Below, piece after piece: positions 1 to 9,404 of a DNA stretch of 64,000 bases. Location of the stretch: contig NZ_CP107796.1 of the NCBI RefSeq assembly GCF_036345995.1, forward strand, positions 1,736,001-1,800,000, in the 5' to 3' direction. Below the pieces are notes generated by a model. It was not told the origin of the DNA. It did no database searches and was given only the letters and a program-made list of their open reading frames with translations. How positions within the stretch are numbered: the first letter of the stretch is position 1; every line of letters begins with the position of its first letter. A program made the position numbers and the translations under genes. Origin of the DNA: Streptomyces sp. NBC_00557 (GTDB lineage: Bacteria > Actinomycetota > Actinomycetes > Streptomycetales > Streptomycetaceae).

Positions 1-2
1 CG

Positions 3-452
3 GCGGCCGCCGCCCTGACCCTGATGCCGACCACCGCACAGGCCGCCGAAGCGAACCAGGTGCCCGCCCACACGGTGGTCACGGCCTCTTCGCACGACGC
101 CGGCACCGCCGCCAAGGGCCAGACCGCCGGCACCGGCAACCTCGACGCCTGGATCAAGAAGTCGCTGAGCATCATGAAGGCCAAGGGCATCCCCGGCAGT
201 TACGAGGGCCTGAAGCGCAACATCATGCGCGAGTCCGGCGGCAACCCCGGCGCCCAGAACAACTGGGACGTCAACGCCAAGCAGGGCACCCCCTCCAAGG
301 GCCTGCTGCAGGTCATCGACCCGACCTTCCACGCCTACCACGTGTCCGGCACCGCCAACAGCATCACCGACCCGGTGGCCAACATCACCGCCGCGGCCAA
401 CTACGCCGCCCACCGCTACGGCTCCATCGACAACGTCAACTCGGCCTACTGA
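3..452 (+). CDS. Secreted SLT-type lytic transglycosylase, 5' end outside window
   Basis: This is the C-terminal part of a small secreted peptidoglycan-cleaving enzyme. The reading frame is open to the left edge, and the first residues (Ala-rich, then TTAQAAEA) look like the end of a signal peptide with an AQA cleavage site, so the true start lies upstream. The SLT fold is recognisable by IMRESGG, with the presumed catalytic Glu, followed by SKGLLQVIDPTFHAY and a C-terminal segment ending in YGSIDNVNSAY, the usual end of this Streptomyces family. It is followed by a strong hairpin and converges on the SWIM gene. The fold assignment is firm; the cell-wall substrate is inferred from the family. 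Confidence 0.85.
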   Translation, partial: AAAALTLMPTTAQAAEANQVPAHTVVTASSHDAGTAAKGQTAGTGNLDAWIKKSLSIMKAKGIPGSYEGLKRNIMRESGGNPGAQNNWDVNAKQGTPSKGLLQVIDPTFHAYHVSGTANSITDPVANITAAANYAAHRYGSIDNVNSAY

Positions 453-493
453 GCCGGGTACTGCGCCTGCTGAGCCGGGCACCCCAGCACCGC

Positions 494-536
494 GAGGCCG
501 GTGCCGGCAGCGACCACCGCTGCCGGCACCGGCCTC
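494..536. terminator. Bidirectional intrinsic hairpin between convergent genes
   Basis: A perfect 19-bp inverted repeat (arms 494-512 and 518-536, 5-nt loop) lies between the stops of two convergent genes. There is no U-tract, as is usual in Streptomyces. It probably ends transcription from both sides. Confidence 0.8.
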
Positions 537-552
537 GTCGTGCCGCGGGCCG

Positions 553-2799
553 TCATACGTCGTCCGGTGTGCCGAGGCCGGTGAGCGCGCCCACCGGGTC
601 CAGGTCGGGGGTGCCCCGGGGCCACCAGTCGTCCCGGCCGGGCTCCGACTCGTAGGCGTACCACAGGCCGTCACGGCCGAGGCGGAGCTGGACGTGGCCG
701 CGCGGATGGGTCAGGCGGTTGCGCCAGGGGCGGAACGCCGGGAGGTCGGCGGCGAGCAGCAGCGGGCGGGCCCGGTCGAAGCGGCCGGCCGGCGGATCCC
801 ACGGCTCCTCCAGGGCGGCCAGCCCGTCGGGGCCGCCCTGCCGCCAGGCCGCGACGGCCCGCGCGAGGTCGGCCGGGCTGCGCCCCACGGCCGCGGCCAG
901 CGCGGCGTAGAGCGCGCGGGTGGCGGCGGTGAGCCCGGAGCCGGGGCGGGCCGCGGCCAGGCGCACCGCGTCCTGCCACAGGGTCAGCTCCCCCACCGGG
1001 TCGCGTCCGGTGGTGAGCAGCGCGTGGGCGCGGGCGGCGGCGTCGGTCGCCAACTGGTCCAGCGCGAAGGGGTCCGGGCCGCCGGGCGCCGCCGGATACA
1101 CCGGCGGCTGCTCGGGGTGCGGCGGCACCGGCAACGGCGGCGGCACCGGCGGCAGTTCGCGCGGGGCGAGGGCCTCGCTGGCGCGTACGCCGGGCAGGGT
1201 CTCCGGCTGCCGGTCCCGGGCGGCGCGGGCCGCGCGGGCGGCGCTGCGCCGGGACAGCGCGTCGAGCAGGCTCCGCTCACCCCGGCCGCGCAGCAGGAGC
1301 AGCACGAACGGGTCGGCGTCGAGCAGCCGCGCCGTCTGGTAGCAGAGCGCGGCCGCGTGCTTGCAGGGGTGTCCGGAGTCGGGGCAGCTGCACCGCGGTA
1401 CGAGATCGCCGGGGCCGGGCAGCAGCGGCACACCGCAGTCGGCGAGGGACTGGGGCAGCTCCTTGTCGAGCAGCGCGGCGATGTGGCCCGGCCGGTCGGC
1501 GGCCGCGTCCAGGAAGCGCGCCCAGTCCTCGTCGTCCAGCGTGCGGACCCGCACCTGTACGCGGTAGGGGCGCGGACGGCTCCCGCGGACGTACGCCAGC
1601 ACGAGCCCCGGGGTGACGGTGATCGCGTCGACGTGCCCCTGGTCGGCGTAACCCCGGCCTCTCGCCAGCCTCTTGGGATCCAGCGCCCCCTGCTCCAACG
1701 CGTCCACCCAGGCGTTCCCCCACCAGGTGCCCGCGAACGGCGCACCCTCAGCGGTGGCCTCCCGTGGCCCGAACTCCGGGAAGGTACGGCGCAGTTCCCC
1801 GTCACGGTGGGGGGTCGCCATGGTGGTGGGCAGGTGCGGGGGTGCTGCGGCGGGGGTGGCAGGTGGGTTGTGGAGGGGGGTGGCGGGGTGGCGAGTCGAT
1901 TCTGGGTGCGGGTCTGTCTCTCGGCCTTGGGCCGGGTCTGGGTCTGGGTTCGTGGTGTGCGGGGTGGTGGGATCCGGGCCGGTGCGCGGGGACGTCCGCT
2001 CGGCGGGTGTGGGGTCCGGCCCGGCGGAGACGGTTCCGGGGGTCCGTGGGCCCGGTGGGGACGCCTTCGCGGGTCCCAGGTCGGGCGTGCCGGTGGTGCC
2101 GGTGGTGTCGGCGGTCTCCGGGTGGTCCTCCTCCGTGTCGGACCACGCCGGCATCCGGAAGGCGGTCTCCAGGTAGCGCCGCATGTCCTGGACGGCCTTG
2201 AGCCGGGCGGCCCGCGCGGCCGAGCCCGGTTCGGAGCCCGGGGTGGCACGCGCCGACGAGCGGCGGTCGGAGCCACCCGCCGCCGCTCGGGCCCCGCGCC
2301 ATGCGCGCGGCCCCGCCGCCCCCGTCCGCCCACGAGCGGCGTCCTCTCCCTCGGCGCCCGCCGCCTGCCGCCGGGCCGCACGCAGCGCTTCCCTGGCGAC
2401 ATCGGCGGGCCGGGCCTGCGGCCTGGCCGCTCCGGGCTCGGGCGTGCCGGTCCCGGCTGCGCGGGTCTCGGGTGTGCCGCCCGTCCCCGCCGCACCGGTC
2501 TCGGCCTCGTCCGTCTCCGCTGCGTCCTTCTCCCCCGCCGGGCCGGTCCGGGGTGGGTCCTGGTCGAAGGTGCCGTTCCCGCGGGTGCCGTTCCCGAAGG
2601 TGCCGTTCGCGCCGGGGGCGGCCGGACGCACAACCGACGCGTCTTCGCCCCTCTCCCGTCGCGCGGCCGGCCCCCGCTCCCCCTCCGCGCGCTCGGCCGG
2701 CGCCCGCTCCCCGCCCTCACGCTCGGCCCTCGCCCGCTCTCGGGCGGTGCGCAAGGCGCGGCGGGCGGCGGCTGCGGGGCTTTCGTCCTCGGGGGTCAC
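553..2799 (-). CDS. SWIM zinc-finger protein, partner of SNF2 ATPase
   Basis: This 748-residue protein carries a SWIM zinc finger near residue 470 (CSCPDSGHPCKH, a CxC-xn-CxH pattern), a motif used for DNA or protein contact. The first ~280 residues are a low-complexity Ala/Arg/Glu/Pro-rich region rich in short Gly-Thr and Glu-Arg repeats. The GTG start at 2799 shares bases with the TGA of the upstream SNF2 gene (GTGA) and has GAGGAGG before it; the frame stays open further upstream, but that would run deep into the SNF2 gene. The tight overlap implies translational coupling and a joint function. Proteins of this type commonly sit next to SNF2 ATPases in actinobacteria; the biochemical role is not known to me. 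Confidence 0.85.
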   Translation of the reverse strand: MTPEDESPAAAARRALRTARERARAEREGGERAPAERAEGERGPAARRERGEDASVVRPAAPGANGTFGNGTRGNGTFDQDPPRTGPAGEKDAAETDEAETGAAGTGGTPETRAAGTGTPEPGAARPQARPADVAREALRAARRQAAGAEGEDAARGRTGAAGPRAWRGARAAAGGSDRRSSARATPGSEPGSAARAARLKAVQDMRRYLETAFRMPAWSDTEEDHPETADTTGTTGTPDLGPAKASPPGPRTPGTVSAGPDPTPAERTSPRTGPDPTTPHTTNPDPDPAQGRETDPHPESTRHPATPLHNPPATPAAAPPHLPTTMATPHRDGELRRTFPEFGPREATAEGAPFAGTWWGNAWVDALEQGALDPKRLARGRGYADQGHVDAITVTPGLVLAYVRGSRPRPYRVQVRVRTLDDEDWARFLDAAADRPGHIAALLDKELPQSLADCGVPLLPGPGDLVPRCSCPDSGHPCKHAAALCYQTARLLDADPFVLLLLRGRGERSLLDALSRRSAARAARAARDRQPETLPGVRASEALAPRELPPVPPPLPVPPHPEQPPVYPAAPGGPDPFALDQLATDAAARAHALLTTGRDPVGELTLWQDAVRLAAARPGSGLTAATRALYAALAAAVGRSPADLARAVAAWRQGGPDGLAALEEPWDPPAGRFDRARPLLLAADLPAFRPWRNRLTHPRGHVQLRLGRDGLWYAYESEPGRDDWWPRGTPDLDPVGALTGLGTPDDV

Positions 2800-5639
2800 G
2801 ACGGCCTCCTCAGTGAGACGAGGTCGGACAGCTCGCGGTCGGTGAGCTCGGTGAGGGCCGCCTCGCCGGAGCCGAGGACGGCGTCGGCCAGGGCCCGCTT
2901 GGCGGTGAGCATCTCGGCGATGCGGTCCTCCACCGTGCCCTCGGTGACCAGACGGTGGACCTGGACGGGCTGGGTCTGGCCGATGCGGTACGCACGGTCG
3001 GTGGCCTGCTCCTCCACCGCCGGGTTCCACCAGCGGTCGAAGTGGATGACATGGCCCGCGCGGGTGAGGTTCAGGCCGGTGCCCGCCGCCTTCAGGGACA
3101 GGACGAGGACCGGCGTCTCACCGCTCTGGAAGCGGTCGACCATGCGCTCGCGCTCCGGCACCGGCGTGCCGCCGTGCAGCAGGTCGACCGGGACCGCGCG
3201 GGCGGACAGGTGGGCGGTGATGAGCCGGGCCATGCCGACGTACTGGGTGAAGACGAGCGCCGAGCCGTCCTCGGCGAGCAGCGTGTCCAGCAGCTCGTCG
3301 AGCAGGGCGAGTTTGCCGGAGCGGTGGACCAGGCGGTCCCGGTGCGCGTCCTCCTTCAGATACAGCGCCGGATGGTCGCAGATCTGCTTCAGCGCGCCCA
3401 GCAGCTTCAGCACCAGGCCGCGCCGCGCCATGCCCTCGGCGGTCTCGATGGCCAGCATCGACTCGCGCACCACCGCCTCGTACAGCGCGGCCTGCTCGCG
3501 GGTGAGGGGGACGGGGTGGTCCGTCTCGGTCTTCGGGGGCAGCTCGGGGACGATGCCGGGGTCGGACTTCTTGCGGCGCAGCAGGAAGGGACGGACCAGG
3601 CGGGCCAGGCGCTCGACCGCCTCCGTGTCCTCGCCGTTCTCCACCGCTCGCGCGTGCCGGGCGCGGAACGACTTGAGGGGGCCGAGGAGCCCGGGGGTGG
3701 TCCAGTCGAGCAGGGCCCACAGCTCGGAGAGGTTGTTCTCCACCGGGGTGCCGGTGAGCGCCACGCGCGCGGGGGCGGGGATGGTGCGCAGCGCCTTGGC
3801 CGTGGCGGAGTACGGGTTCTTCACGTGCTGGGCCTCGTCGGCGACGACCATGCCCCAGGGGCGGTCGGCGAGCTGGGCGGCCGCCGACCGCATGGTGCCG
3901 TAGGTGGTGAGGACGAAGCCGCCGTCGACGCCCTCCAGGGTGCGGTCCGGGCCGTGGAAGCGGCGGACGGGGACGCCGGGGGCGAACCGGGTGATCTCCC
4001 GCTGCCAGTTGCCGAGCAGGGAGGCCGGGCAGACCACGAGGGTCGGCTCGGTGCGGGCGCGCTTGAGGTGCAGGGCGATGAGGGTGACGGTCTTCCCGAG
4101 GCCCATGTCGTCGGCGAGGCAGCCGCCGAGGCCGAGGGAGGTCATGAGGTCGAGCCAGGCGAGACCGCGCAGCTGGTAGTCGCGGAGGGTGGCGTTCAGG
4201 CCCGGAGGCGGGTCCGCCGGGCGCAGGCCCGCGGTGAGCCGGTCGCGGAGGGCGGCCAGCGCCCCGACGGGCACGGCCTCGACGGTCTCGCCGTCGACGT
4301 CGGCGGTGCCGGTGAGGGCGACGGACAGCGCGTCGACCGGGTCGAGCAGGCCCAGTTCGCGCTTGCGGGCCTTGCGTACGAGGGCCGGGTCGACCAGCAC
4401 CCAGCGGTCGCGGAGCCGTACGACCGGGCGGTGGGCCTCGGCGAGGGCGTCCATCTCGGCCTCGCTGAGCGGGTCCCCCCCGAGCGCCAGCTGCCAGCGG
4501 AACTGCAGCAGGTCCTCGCTCTCGAAGAAGCCGGTGCCGTCGGTCGCCGAGCCGGGCGCCGGGCGGACCACGGCGGCGGCCGTGAGGTCCCGGGCGAGGT
4601 CCCGCGGCCAGTGCACGGCGACGCCGGCGGCGGCCAGGCGGGCGGCGCCGGCGCCGAGCAGCTCCCCCAGCTCCTCCTCGGACAGGGCGAGGACGTCCGG
4701 CACGTCCTGCTCGGCGAGCCGCTCCAGGGGCGGCCACACCCGGGCCGCGCGCCGCACCGCGAGGGCGGCGTCCACGCGCGCGCGGGGCCCGAACGCCGTG
4801 TCGGCCTCCCCCGCCCACAGGGCCGCCGCGTCGGCCACCAGGGTGGGGTCGGCGAGGCTGTGCACCTGCACGATCGCGGCTCCGGCGGCACGGGTGCCGT
4901 CGCTCTGGCCCGCGTCGAAGACGTCGTACGCGGACAGGTCGAGGCGCAGGGAGATCCGCACGCCGGCGTCCATGCCGGCGGCGACCTCGGCCGCCCAGTC
5001 GTGGGCCTGCGGCAGGGCGACGGGCTCCCGGGCGGCGAAGGGGCGGCCTGCGGTGTGCGGGGCGGCCGGGGTGCGGGGCAGGGTGTCGGCGACCGCGTCG
5101 AGGAAGGAGCGGATCAGGGCCTCCGGCTCGGGCAGCCGGAGCGGCCCGGGACCCGCCAGCGGCACGGCGTGGCCCTCCGGGGGCAGGGCCGCGGCGATCG
5201 CGCGCAGATGGGCGATGTCCTCCGGCTCCAGCGGGCCGGCCCGCCAGGCGTCGTGTCCGGCCGGGGTGAGGCCCGGCAGCAGGCGGCCGCGGGCGGCCAG
5301 GCGCAGCGCGTGCAGTGCGGCGGCGCCCCAGCAGGCCGTGGCCGGATGGGCGGCCGGGTCGCGGCGGGCCCGGACCAGCAGGGGCAGGGCCTCGGCGAGC
5401 GGCAGGGTCAGCGCGGGCACCTGCCGGCGGCGCACCGCGGCGCCATGCCGCCGTACGACCGTGATTTCGTCGGTGCCGCCCTCGACGGGCCCGGCGCCGG
5501 GGTCCCAGAAGGCGACGCGGCCCTCGCGCGGGAGGGGCGCCGGGAGGTAGACGGACGCCAGGCGCGCCGGAACCGGAGCCCCGGTCCGCCCGGAGCCCGC
5601 CGTGCGCTCGGCCGGCGCTGCCGTGCCGCCTGTGCTCAT
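2796..5639 (-). CDS. SNF2-family DEAD/DEAH-type helicase (ATPase)
   Basis: The 947-residue product is a Snf2/Rad54-type DNA translocase. The C-terminal half holds the motor: Walker A in ADDMGLGKT (about residue 513), the DEAQ box in VVADEAQHVKN (about 600), and motif VI in QATDRAYRIGQ (about 883). The N-terminal half resembles the bacterial SNF2-associated domain, for example LLQFRWQLALGGDPLSEAEM. The ATG at 5639 is preceded by GGGAGGTGG; longer starts lack support. It is first of a two-gene unit with the SWIM gene. Such pairs are thought to act in DNA repair or chromatin-like remodelling, which is inference here. Confidence 0.93.
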   Translation of the reverse strand: MSTGGTAAPAERTAGSGRTGAPVPARLASVYLPAPLPREGRVAFWDPGAGPVEGGTDEITVVRRHGAAVRRRQVPALTLPLAEALPLLVRARRDPAAHPATACWGAAALHALRLAARGRLLPGLTPAGHDAWRAGPLEPEDIAHLRAIAAALPPEGHAVPLAGPGPLRLPEPEALIRSFLDAVADTLPRTPAAPHTAGRPFAAREPVALPQAHDWAAEVAAGMDAGVRISLRLDLSAYDVFDAGQSDGTRAAGAAIVQVHSLADPTLVADAAALWAGEADTAFGPRARVDAALAVRRAARVWPPLERLAEQDVPDVLALSEEELGELLGAGAARLAAAGVAVHWPRDLARDLTAAAVVRPAPGSATDGTGFFESEDLLQFRWQLALGGDPLSEAEMDALAEAHRPVVRLRDRWVLVDPALVRKARKRELGLLDPVDALSVALTGTADVDGETVEAVPVGALAALRDRLTAGLRPADPPPGLNATLRDYQLRGLAWLDLMTSLGLGGCLADDMGLGKTVTLIALHLKRARTEPTLVVCPASLLGNWQREITRFAPGVPVRRFHGPDRTLEGVDGGFVLTTYGTMRSAAAQLADRPWGMVVADEAQHVKNPYSATAKALRTIPAPARVALTGTPVENNLSELWALLDWTTPGLLGPLKSFRARHARAVENGEDTEAVERLARLVRPFLLRRKKSDPGIVPELPPKTETDHPVPLTREQAALYEAVVRESMLAIETAEGMARRGLVLKLLGALKQICDHPALYLKEDAHRDRLVHRSGKLALLDELLDTLLAEDGSALVFTQYVGMARLITAHLSARAVPVDLLHGGTPVPERERMVDRFQSGETPVLVLSLKAAGTGLNLTRAGHVIHFDRWWNPAVEEQATDRAYRIGQTQPVQVHRLVTEGTVEDRIAEMLTAKRALADAVLGSGEAALTELTDRELSDLVSLRRPS

Positions 5640-5737
5640 ACGTCCTGCCACCTCCCGCCCCTGTGCCGGATCAGACGTCTTCGACTCTACGGGCGGGGTC
5701 TGACAATCGGCCCCGGGCAGCGGCCGGGGCCCGCTGG

Positions 5738-6316
5738 TCACGGGACCGTGCGGGAGACGACGTAGACCATCGGGTAGTTCGGGTCGGACATGTTCACGAC
5801 CACGTCCTGGGTGGGCGCCGGGTTCTTCTGCGCGTGCGTCAGGCCCCACCAGGGGCCGGTGCCGGTGAAGCGCCAGCCGCTGACCTTCTGGTCGCGGGCG
5901 CCGATGGCGATGTCGCCCTTCTTCAGCTGCTCCCGGCGGGTGCCCATGGTCTGCAGGAAGGCGTCCAGGCCGGCGTCGTTGGTGCGGAACTGCACGTACA
6001 GGCGGCTGGTCTTCCAGTTGTTGGTCTCGTAGTAGGCGATGGAGTCGGCGGGGTGCGGGACGTCCACCTGGTACAGGCGGCGCTGCACCTTCGACGGCCA
6101 GCCGGGGGTCAGGCCGGTCGCCGAGTACTTGGCCTCCTTGTCCTTGCCGCTGTTGCGGCTCTGGTTCGCGGAGATCACCAGGTAGCCGGCCGGGACGCCG
6201 ATCAGCAGCACGATGATCAGCAGGGTGAGCGCGCGGCGTCTGGCCTTGTGCCCGGGGTTCTCGGCGGGGTGGCGCGGCTCTTCCGGCGCGGCCTGGCGGG
6301 GCAGGGCGGCGGTCAT
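5738..6316 (-). CDS. Single-pass membrane protein with extracytoplasmic domain
   Basis: This 192-residue protein has one hydrophobic segment (about residues 30-46, LTLLIIVLLIGVPAGYLVI) after a short basic cytoplasmic tail, then a soluble domain of about 140 residues containing WRFTGTGPWWGL and ending in YVVSRTVP. It resembles the hypothetical membrane proteins often coupled to glucokinase-type genes in Streptomyces, but I recognise no functional domain. Its ATG overlaps the TGA of the ROK kinase (ATGA), so the two are translationally coupled. A sensor or envelope role is possible but nothing in the sequence proves it. Confidence 0.75.
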   Translation of the reverse strand: MTAALPRQAAPEEPRHPAENPGHKARRRALTLLIIVLLIGVPAGYLVISANQSRNSGKDKEAKYSATGLTPGWPSKVQRRLYQVDVPHPADSIAYYETNNWKTSRLYVQFRTNDAGLDAFLQTMGTRREQLKKGDIAIGARDQKVSGWRFTGTGPWWGLTHAQKNPAPTQDVVVNMSDPNYPMVYVVSRTVP

Positions 6317-7458
6317 GCGGTGTCCCGGTCGCGGCGCGCCTGGGCGTACCGCTCGTAGCGTTCGTAGCGCTCCACCCGGCGGCGCTTGGCCCGGCGGAAC
6401 CGGCGGGCGACCAGCCGGGCCAGGTCGGCGGCGCCCACCATGCCGGCCTCGGGGCCGAGCTGGGCGCGGGTGATGCGGGCCTCGGGGCGGTAGCCGCGGC
6501 CGGTCAGGTGGCGCTTGAAGGCGTCCCGGGCCGGGCCGATGAGCAGGTCGTCGGCGGCCGAGACCCCGCCGCCGATGACGAAGCAGGACGGGTCGAGGGC
6601 GGCGGCGAGGTTGGCGATGCCGACGCCGAGCCACTGGCCGATGTCCTGCAGCAGCTCGACGCACATGGCGTCGCCCTCGCGGGCCAGCTCGGTGATCATC
6701 GGGCCGGTGATCTCGTGGATGTTGCCCTTGACGCGCTCGATGATCCCGTAGGCCACCGGCGAGTCGGCCGCGGCCAGCTCCCTGGCCTCGCGGACGAGCG
6801 CGTTGCCGGAGCTGTACTGCTCCCAGCAGCCGCGGTTGCCGCACGGGCAGCGGTGCCCGCCGGGCACGACCTGCATGTGCCCGAACTCACCCGCGACGCC
6901 GTACTTGCCCCGCTTGACCTGGCCGTCCTCCAGGATGGCGCCGCCGATGCCGGTGCCGAGTGTGATCATGACGAGGTGGTCCTCGCCGCGGCCCGCGCCG
7001 AACCGCCACTCCGCCCAGGCGGCGGTGTTGGCGTCGTTGTCGACCAGGACCGGGACCGCGAGGCGGCCGGCGATGCGGTCGCGCAGCGGTTCGTTGCGCC
7101 AGGACAGGTGGGGCGCGAACAGGACGCGGTTGCGGTCGGCGTCGACCCAGCCGGCCGCGCCGATGCCGACGGCGTGCACGTCGTGCCGGTCGGACAGGTC
7201 CAGGACCAGTTCGACGATGGTGTCCTCGACGACCTTGGGGCTCTTGGACTTGTCCGGGGTCTCCGTGCGGAGCTTCTCCAGGATGTTGCCGTCGGCGTCC
7301 ACGACGCCCGCCATGACCTTGGTGCCGCCGATGTCGATGCCGACCGTCGGCACCCGGGGTGCGGTCAGGTGGGAGCGGCGTTCCCTGGTGCCGACCGTGC
7401 GGAGCACGGGGGCCCGGCGGGAGCCGATGGGGGCGGTGAGGTCGCGGTAGGTGCTCAT
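6313..7458 (-). CDS. ROK-family sugar kinase (glucokinase-like)
   Basis: The 381-residue protein has the ATP-binding motif GIDIGGTK at residues 40-47 and the ROK zinc motif CPCGNRGCWEQY near residue 205, followed by SSGNALV. Both are diagnostic of ROK kinases rather than ROK repressors, since there is no N-terminal winged helix. An N-terminal extension of about 35 residues precedes the phosphate loop. It lies 117 bp downstream of the ABC importer ATPase gene and is coupled to a membrane protein gene, so it probably phosphorylates the imported sugar. Glucose is the default family substrate; the actual one is unknown. Confidence 0.9.
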   Translation of the reverse strand: MSTYRDLTAPIGSRRAPVLRTVGTRERRSHLTAPRVPTVGIDIGGTKVMAGVVDADGNILEKLRTETPDKSKSPKVVEDTIVELVLDLSDRHDVHAVGIGAAGWVDADRNRVLFAPHLSWRNEPLRDRIAGRLAVPVLVDNDANTAAWAEWRFGAGRGEDHLVMITLGTGIGGAILEDGQVKRGKYGVAGEFGHMQVVPGGHRCPCGNRGCWEQYSSGNALVREARELAAADSPVAYGIIERVKGNIHEITGPMITELAREGDAMCVELLQDIGQWLGVGIANLAAALDPSCFVIGGGVSAADDLLIGPARDAFKRHLTGRGYRPEARITRAQLGPEAGMVGAADLARLVARRFRRAKRRRVERYERYERYAQARRDRDTA

Positions 7459-7575
7459 CGTTCGTCGATTCTGCCGCACGCTCACGCTGAGTGCGGCGCG
7501 GGGCAACGAGAGCGAGTGCGCGATCGTTGCCGGGTGCGGGCCCGTCGTGGTTGATCGCGCAGTTCCCCGCGCCCC

Positions 7576-8346
7576 TCAACCACGTTGCAGTTCATGGCGC
7601 AGAGCCTCGAGGTCGCCTCCCCCGGCCATCTGTTGCGTCAGCTCGTCCACCGTGATCTCGTCCCGTGTGCAATTTCCCACCATCGTGCCCCGGCGCAGCA
7701 GCACGAACCGGTCTCCCACCAGGTACGCGTGATGCGGGTTGTGGGTGATCAAGACAACACCCAGTCCCTGGTCGCGTGCCGCGGCCACATATTTCAGGAC
7801 CACACCGGACTGCTTCACGCCCAGTGCCGCCGTCGGTTCGTCCAGGACGAGGACCTTGGCGCCGAAGTGGACGGCGCGGGCGATCGCCACGCACTGGCGT
7901 TCACCGCCGGAGAGGGTGCCGATGGGCTGGTCGACGTCCCGCAGGTCGATGCCCATGCGCAGCAGCGCCTCGCGGGTCGTACGGCGCATGAGGCCGGTGT
8001 CGAGGCGCTTGAAGGGGCCCGTGCCCTTGCGGGGCTCGGAGCCCAGGAAGAAGTTGCGCCAGACCGGCATGAGGGGGACCACCGCCAGGTCCTGGTAGAC
8101 CGTGGCGATGCCGCGGTCCAGGGCGTCGCGCGGGGAGGTGAGGGTGGTCTCCTCCCCTTCGATGCGCAGGGTTCCGCCGTCGTGCCGGTGCAGGCCCGCG
8201 ATGATCTTGATCAGGGTGGACTTGCCGGCCCCGTTGTCACCGAGGACGCAGGTGATCCGGCCCGCGTGGACCTCCAGCGAGACGCCCTCCAGGGCGCGGA
8301 CGGTGCCGTAGTGCTTGCTGACGTCGGTCAGCTGGACGAGCGTCAT
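7576..8346 (-). CDS. Sugar ABC importer ATP-binding protein
   Basis: This 256-residue ATPase has Walker [10 protein letters not shown] (residues 36-44), the signature LSGGE (about 142) and Walker B VLVLDEP (about 160), followed by the switch histidine in ITHNPHH. It is a single-NBD ATPase, unlike the double-domain RbsA proteins of enteric ribose importers; this one-domain form is typical of the FrcA-like subgroup. Its ATG overlaps the permease stop (ATGA), so binding protein, permease and ATPase are translated as one set. Confidence 0.93.
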   Translation of the reverse strand: MTLVQLTDVSKHYGTVRALEGVSLEVHAGRITCVLGDNGAGKSTLIKIIAGLHRHDGGTLRIEGEETTLTSPRDALDRGIATVYQDLAVVPLMPVWRNFFLGSEPRKGTGPFKRLDTGLMRRTTREALLRMGIDLRDVDQPIGTLSGGERQCVAIARAVHFGAKVLVLDEPTAALGVKQSGVVLKYVAAARDQGLGVVLITHNPHHAYLVGDRFVLLRRGTMVGNCTRDEITVDELTQQMAGGGDLEALRHELQRG

Positions 8347-9404
8347 GCGTCGGCCTCCGCGCGCTTCTTGACCCAGGCGTTGAGCAGGGTCGCGAGGAGC
8401 AGCATCGCTCCCAGGAAGAACTTGAACCAGTCGGGGTTCCACTCGGCGAAGACGATGCCCTTGCTCGTCATGCCGAAGAGGAGGGCGCCCACGGCGGAGC
8501 CGATGGCGCTGCCGTAGCCGCCGGTGATCAGGCAGCCGCCGATGACGGCGGCGATGATGTAGATCAGCTCGTTGCCGACGCCCTCGCCGGACTGGACGGC
8601 GTCGTAGGAGAACAGCAGGTGCTGCCCGGAGACCCAGGCGCCGAAGGCCACGCCCATGTAGAGGCCGATCTTGGTCCTGGCGACCGGGACGCCGACCGCG
8701 CGGGCCGCGTCCTGGTTGCCGCCGACGGCGAAGATCCAGTTGCCGGCCCGGGTGCGCAGCAGGATCCAGGAGGCGAGGGCGACCAGGCCCAGCCACCACA
8801 GGATGGTGACCTTGACGTCGACGCCGCCGACGGTGAGCGTCGAGGCGAAGACGGCGTGGGCGGAGGGGAAGCCCTCCATGTCGCCGATGGTCTTGGTGGA
8901 CACCGTGCCGTCGATCAGCTTGGTGAAGCCGAGGTTCATGCCGGTCAGCATCAGGAAGGTGCCGAGCGTGATGATGAAGCTGGGCAGCCCCGTGCGGGTG
9001 AGCATGAAGCCGTTGAAGGCGCCGACGGCCAGGGTGACCAGGAGCGAGACGCCCACGCCCACCCAGGTGTTCGCGGTCATCTGGTAGCTGGACATCGAGG
9101 AGACCAGCGCGGAGGAGGTCACCAGGACGCCCGCCGACAGGTCGAACTCGCCGCCGATCATCAGCAGCGCCACCGGTACGGCCATGATGCCGATGGCCGA
9201 GGAGGCGTACAGGACCGTGCTGAGGCTGGAGGCGTTGAGGAAGCCGTCGGCGGCGAAGGCGAAGAAGACGAAGACGGCGAGCGCGCCGACGACCGAGCCC
9301 AGTTCCGGCCGGGAGAGCAGCTTCTTCAGCGGCGAGCTCTGCAGAATCCTTTCGTCAGCGGTCTTCGGGGGTTCCGCGGACGTCTTCTCGGCGGTCGCGC
9401 TCAT
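8343..9404 (-). CDS. Sugar ABC importer permease (RbsC/FrcB type)
   Basis: The 353-residue protein shows about ten hydrophobic segments and the RbsC-family sequences GGEFDLSAG and [12 protein letters not shown], with the C-terminal [18 protein letters not shown]. It would form a homodimeric channel for a monosaccharide or polyol delivered by the neighbouring lipoprotein. It overlaps both neighbours by 4 bp (ATGA at each end). The polar N-terminus of about 35 residues is cytoplasmic. Confidence 0.93.
   Translation of the reverse strand: MSATAEKTSAEPPKTADERILQSSPLKKLLSRPELGSVVGALAVFVFFAFAADGFLNASSLSTVLYASSAIGIMAVPVALLMIGGEFDLSAGVLVTSSALVSSMSSYQMTANTWVGVGVSLLVTLAVGAFNGFMLTRTGLPSFIITLGTFLMLTGMNLGFTKLIDGTVSTKTIGDMEGFPSAHAVFASTLTVGGVDVKVTILWWLGLVALASWILLRTRAGNWIFAVGGNQDAARAVGVPVARTKIGLYMGVAFGAWVSGQHLLFSYDAVQSGEGVGNELIYIIAAVIGGCLITGGYGSAIGSAVGALLFGMTSKGIVFAEWNPDWFKFFLGAMLLLATLLNAWVKKRAEADA

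Noticed and set aside
694..3903. Very long open frames opposite or out of frame with real genes, such as 694-3903 plus and 2955-5765 plus
   Set aside because: They lie antisense to the SNF2 and SWIM genes, have Arg/Gly/Ala-rich compositions without motifs, and result from the high third-position GC of the true genes.
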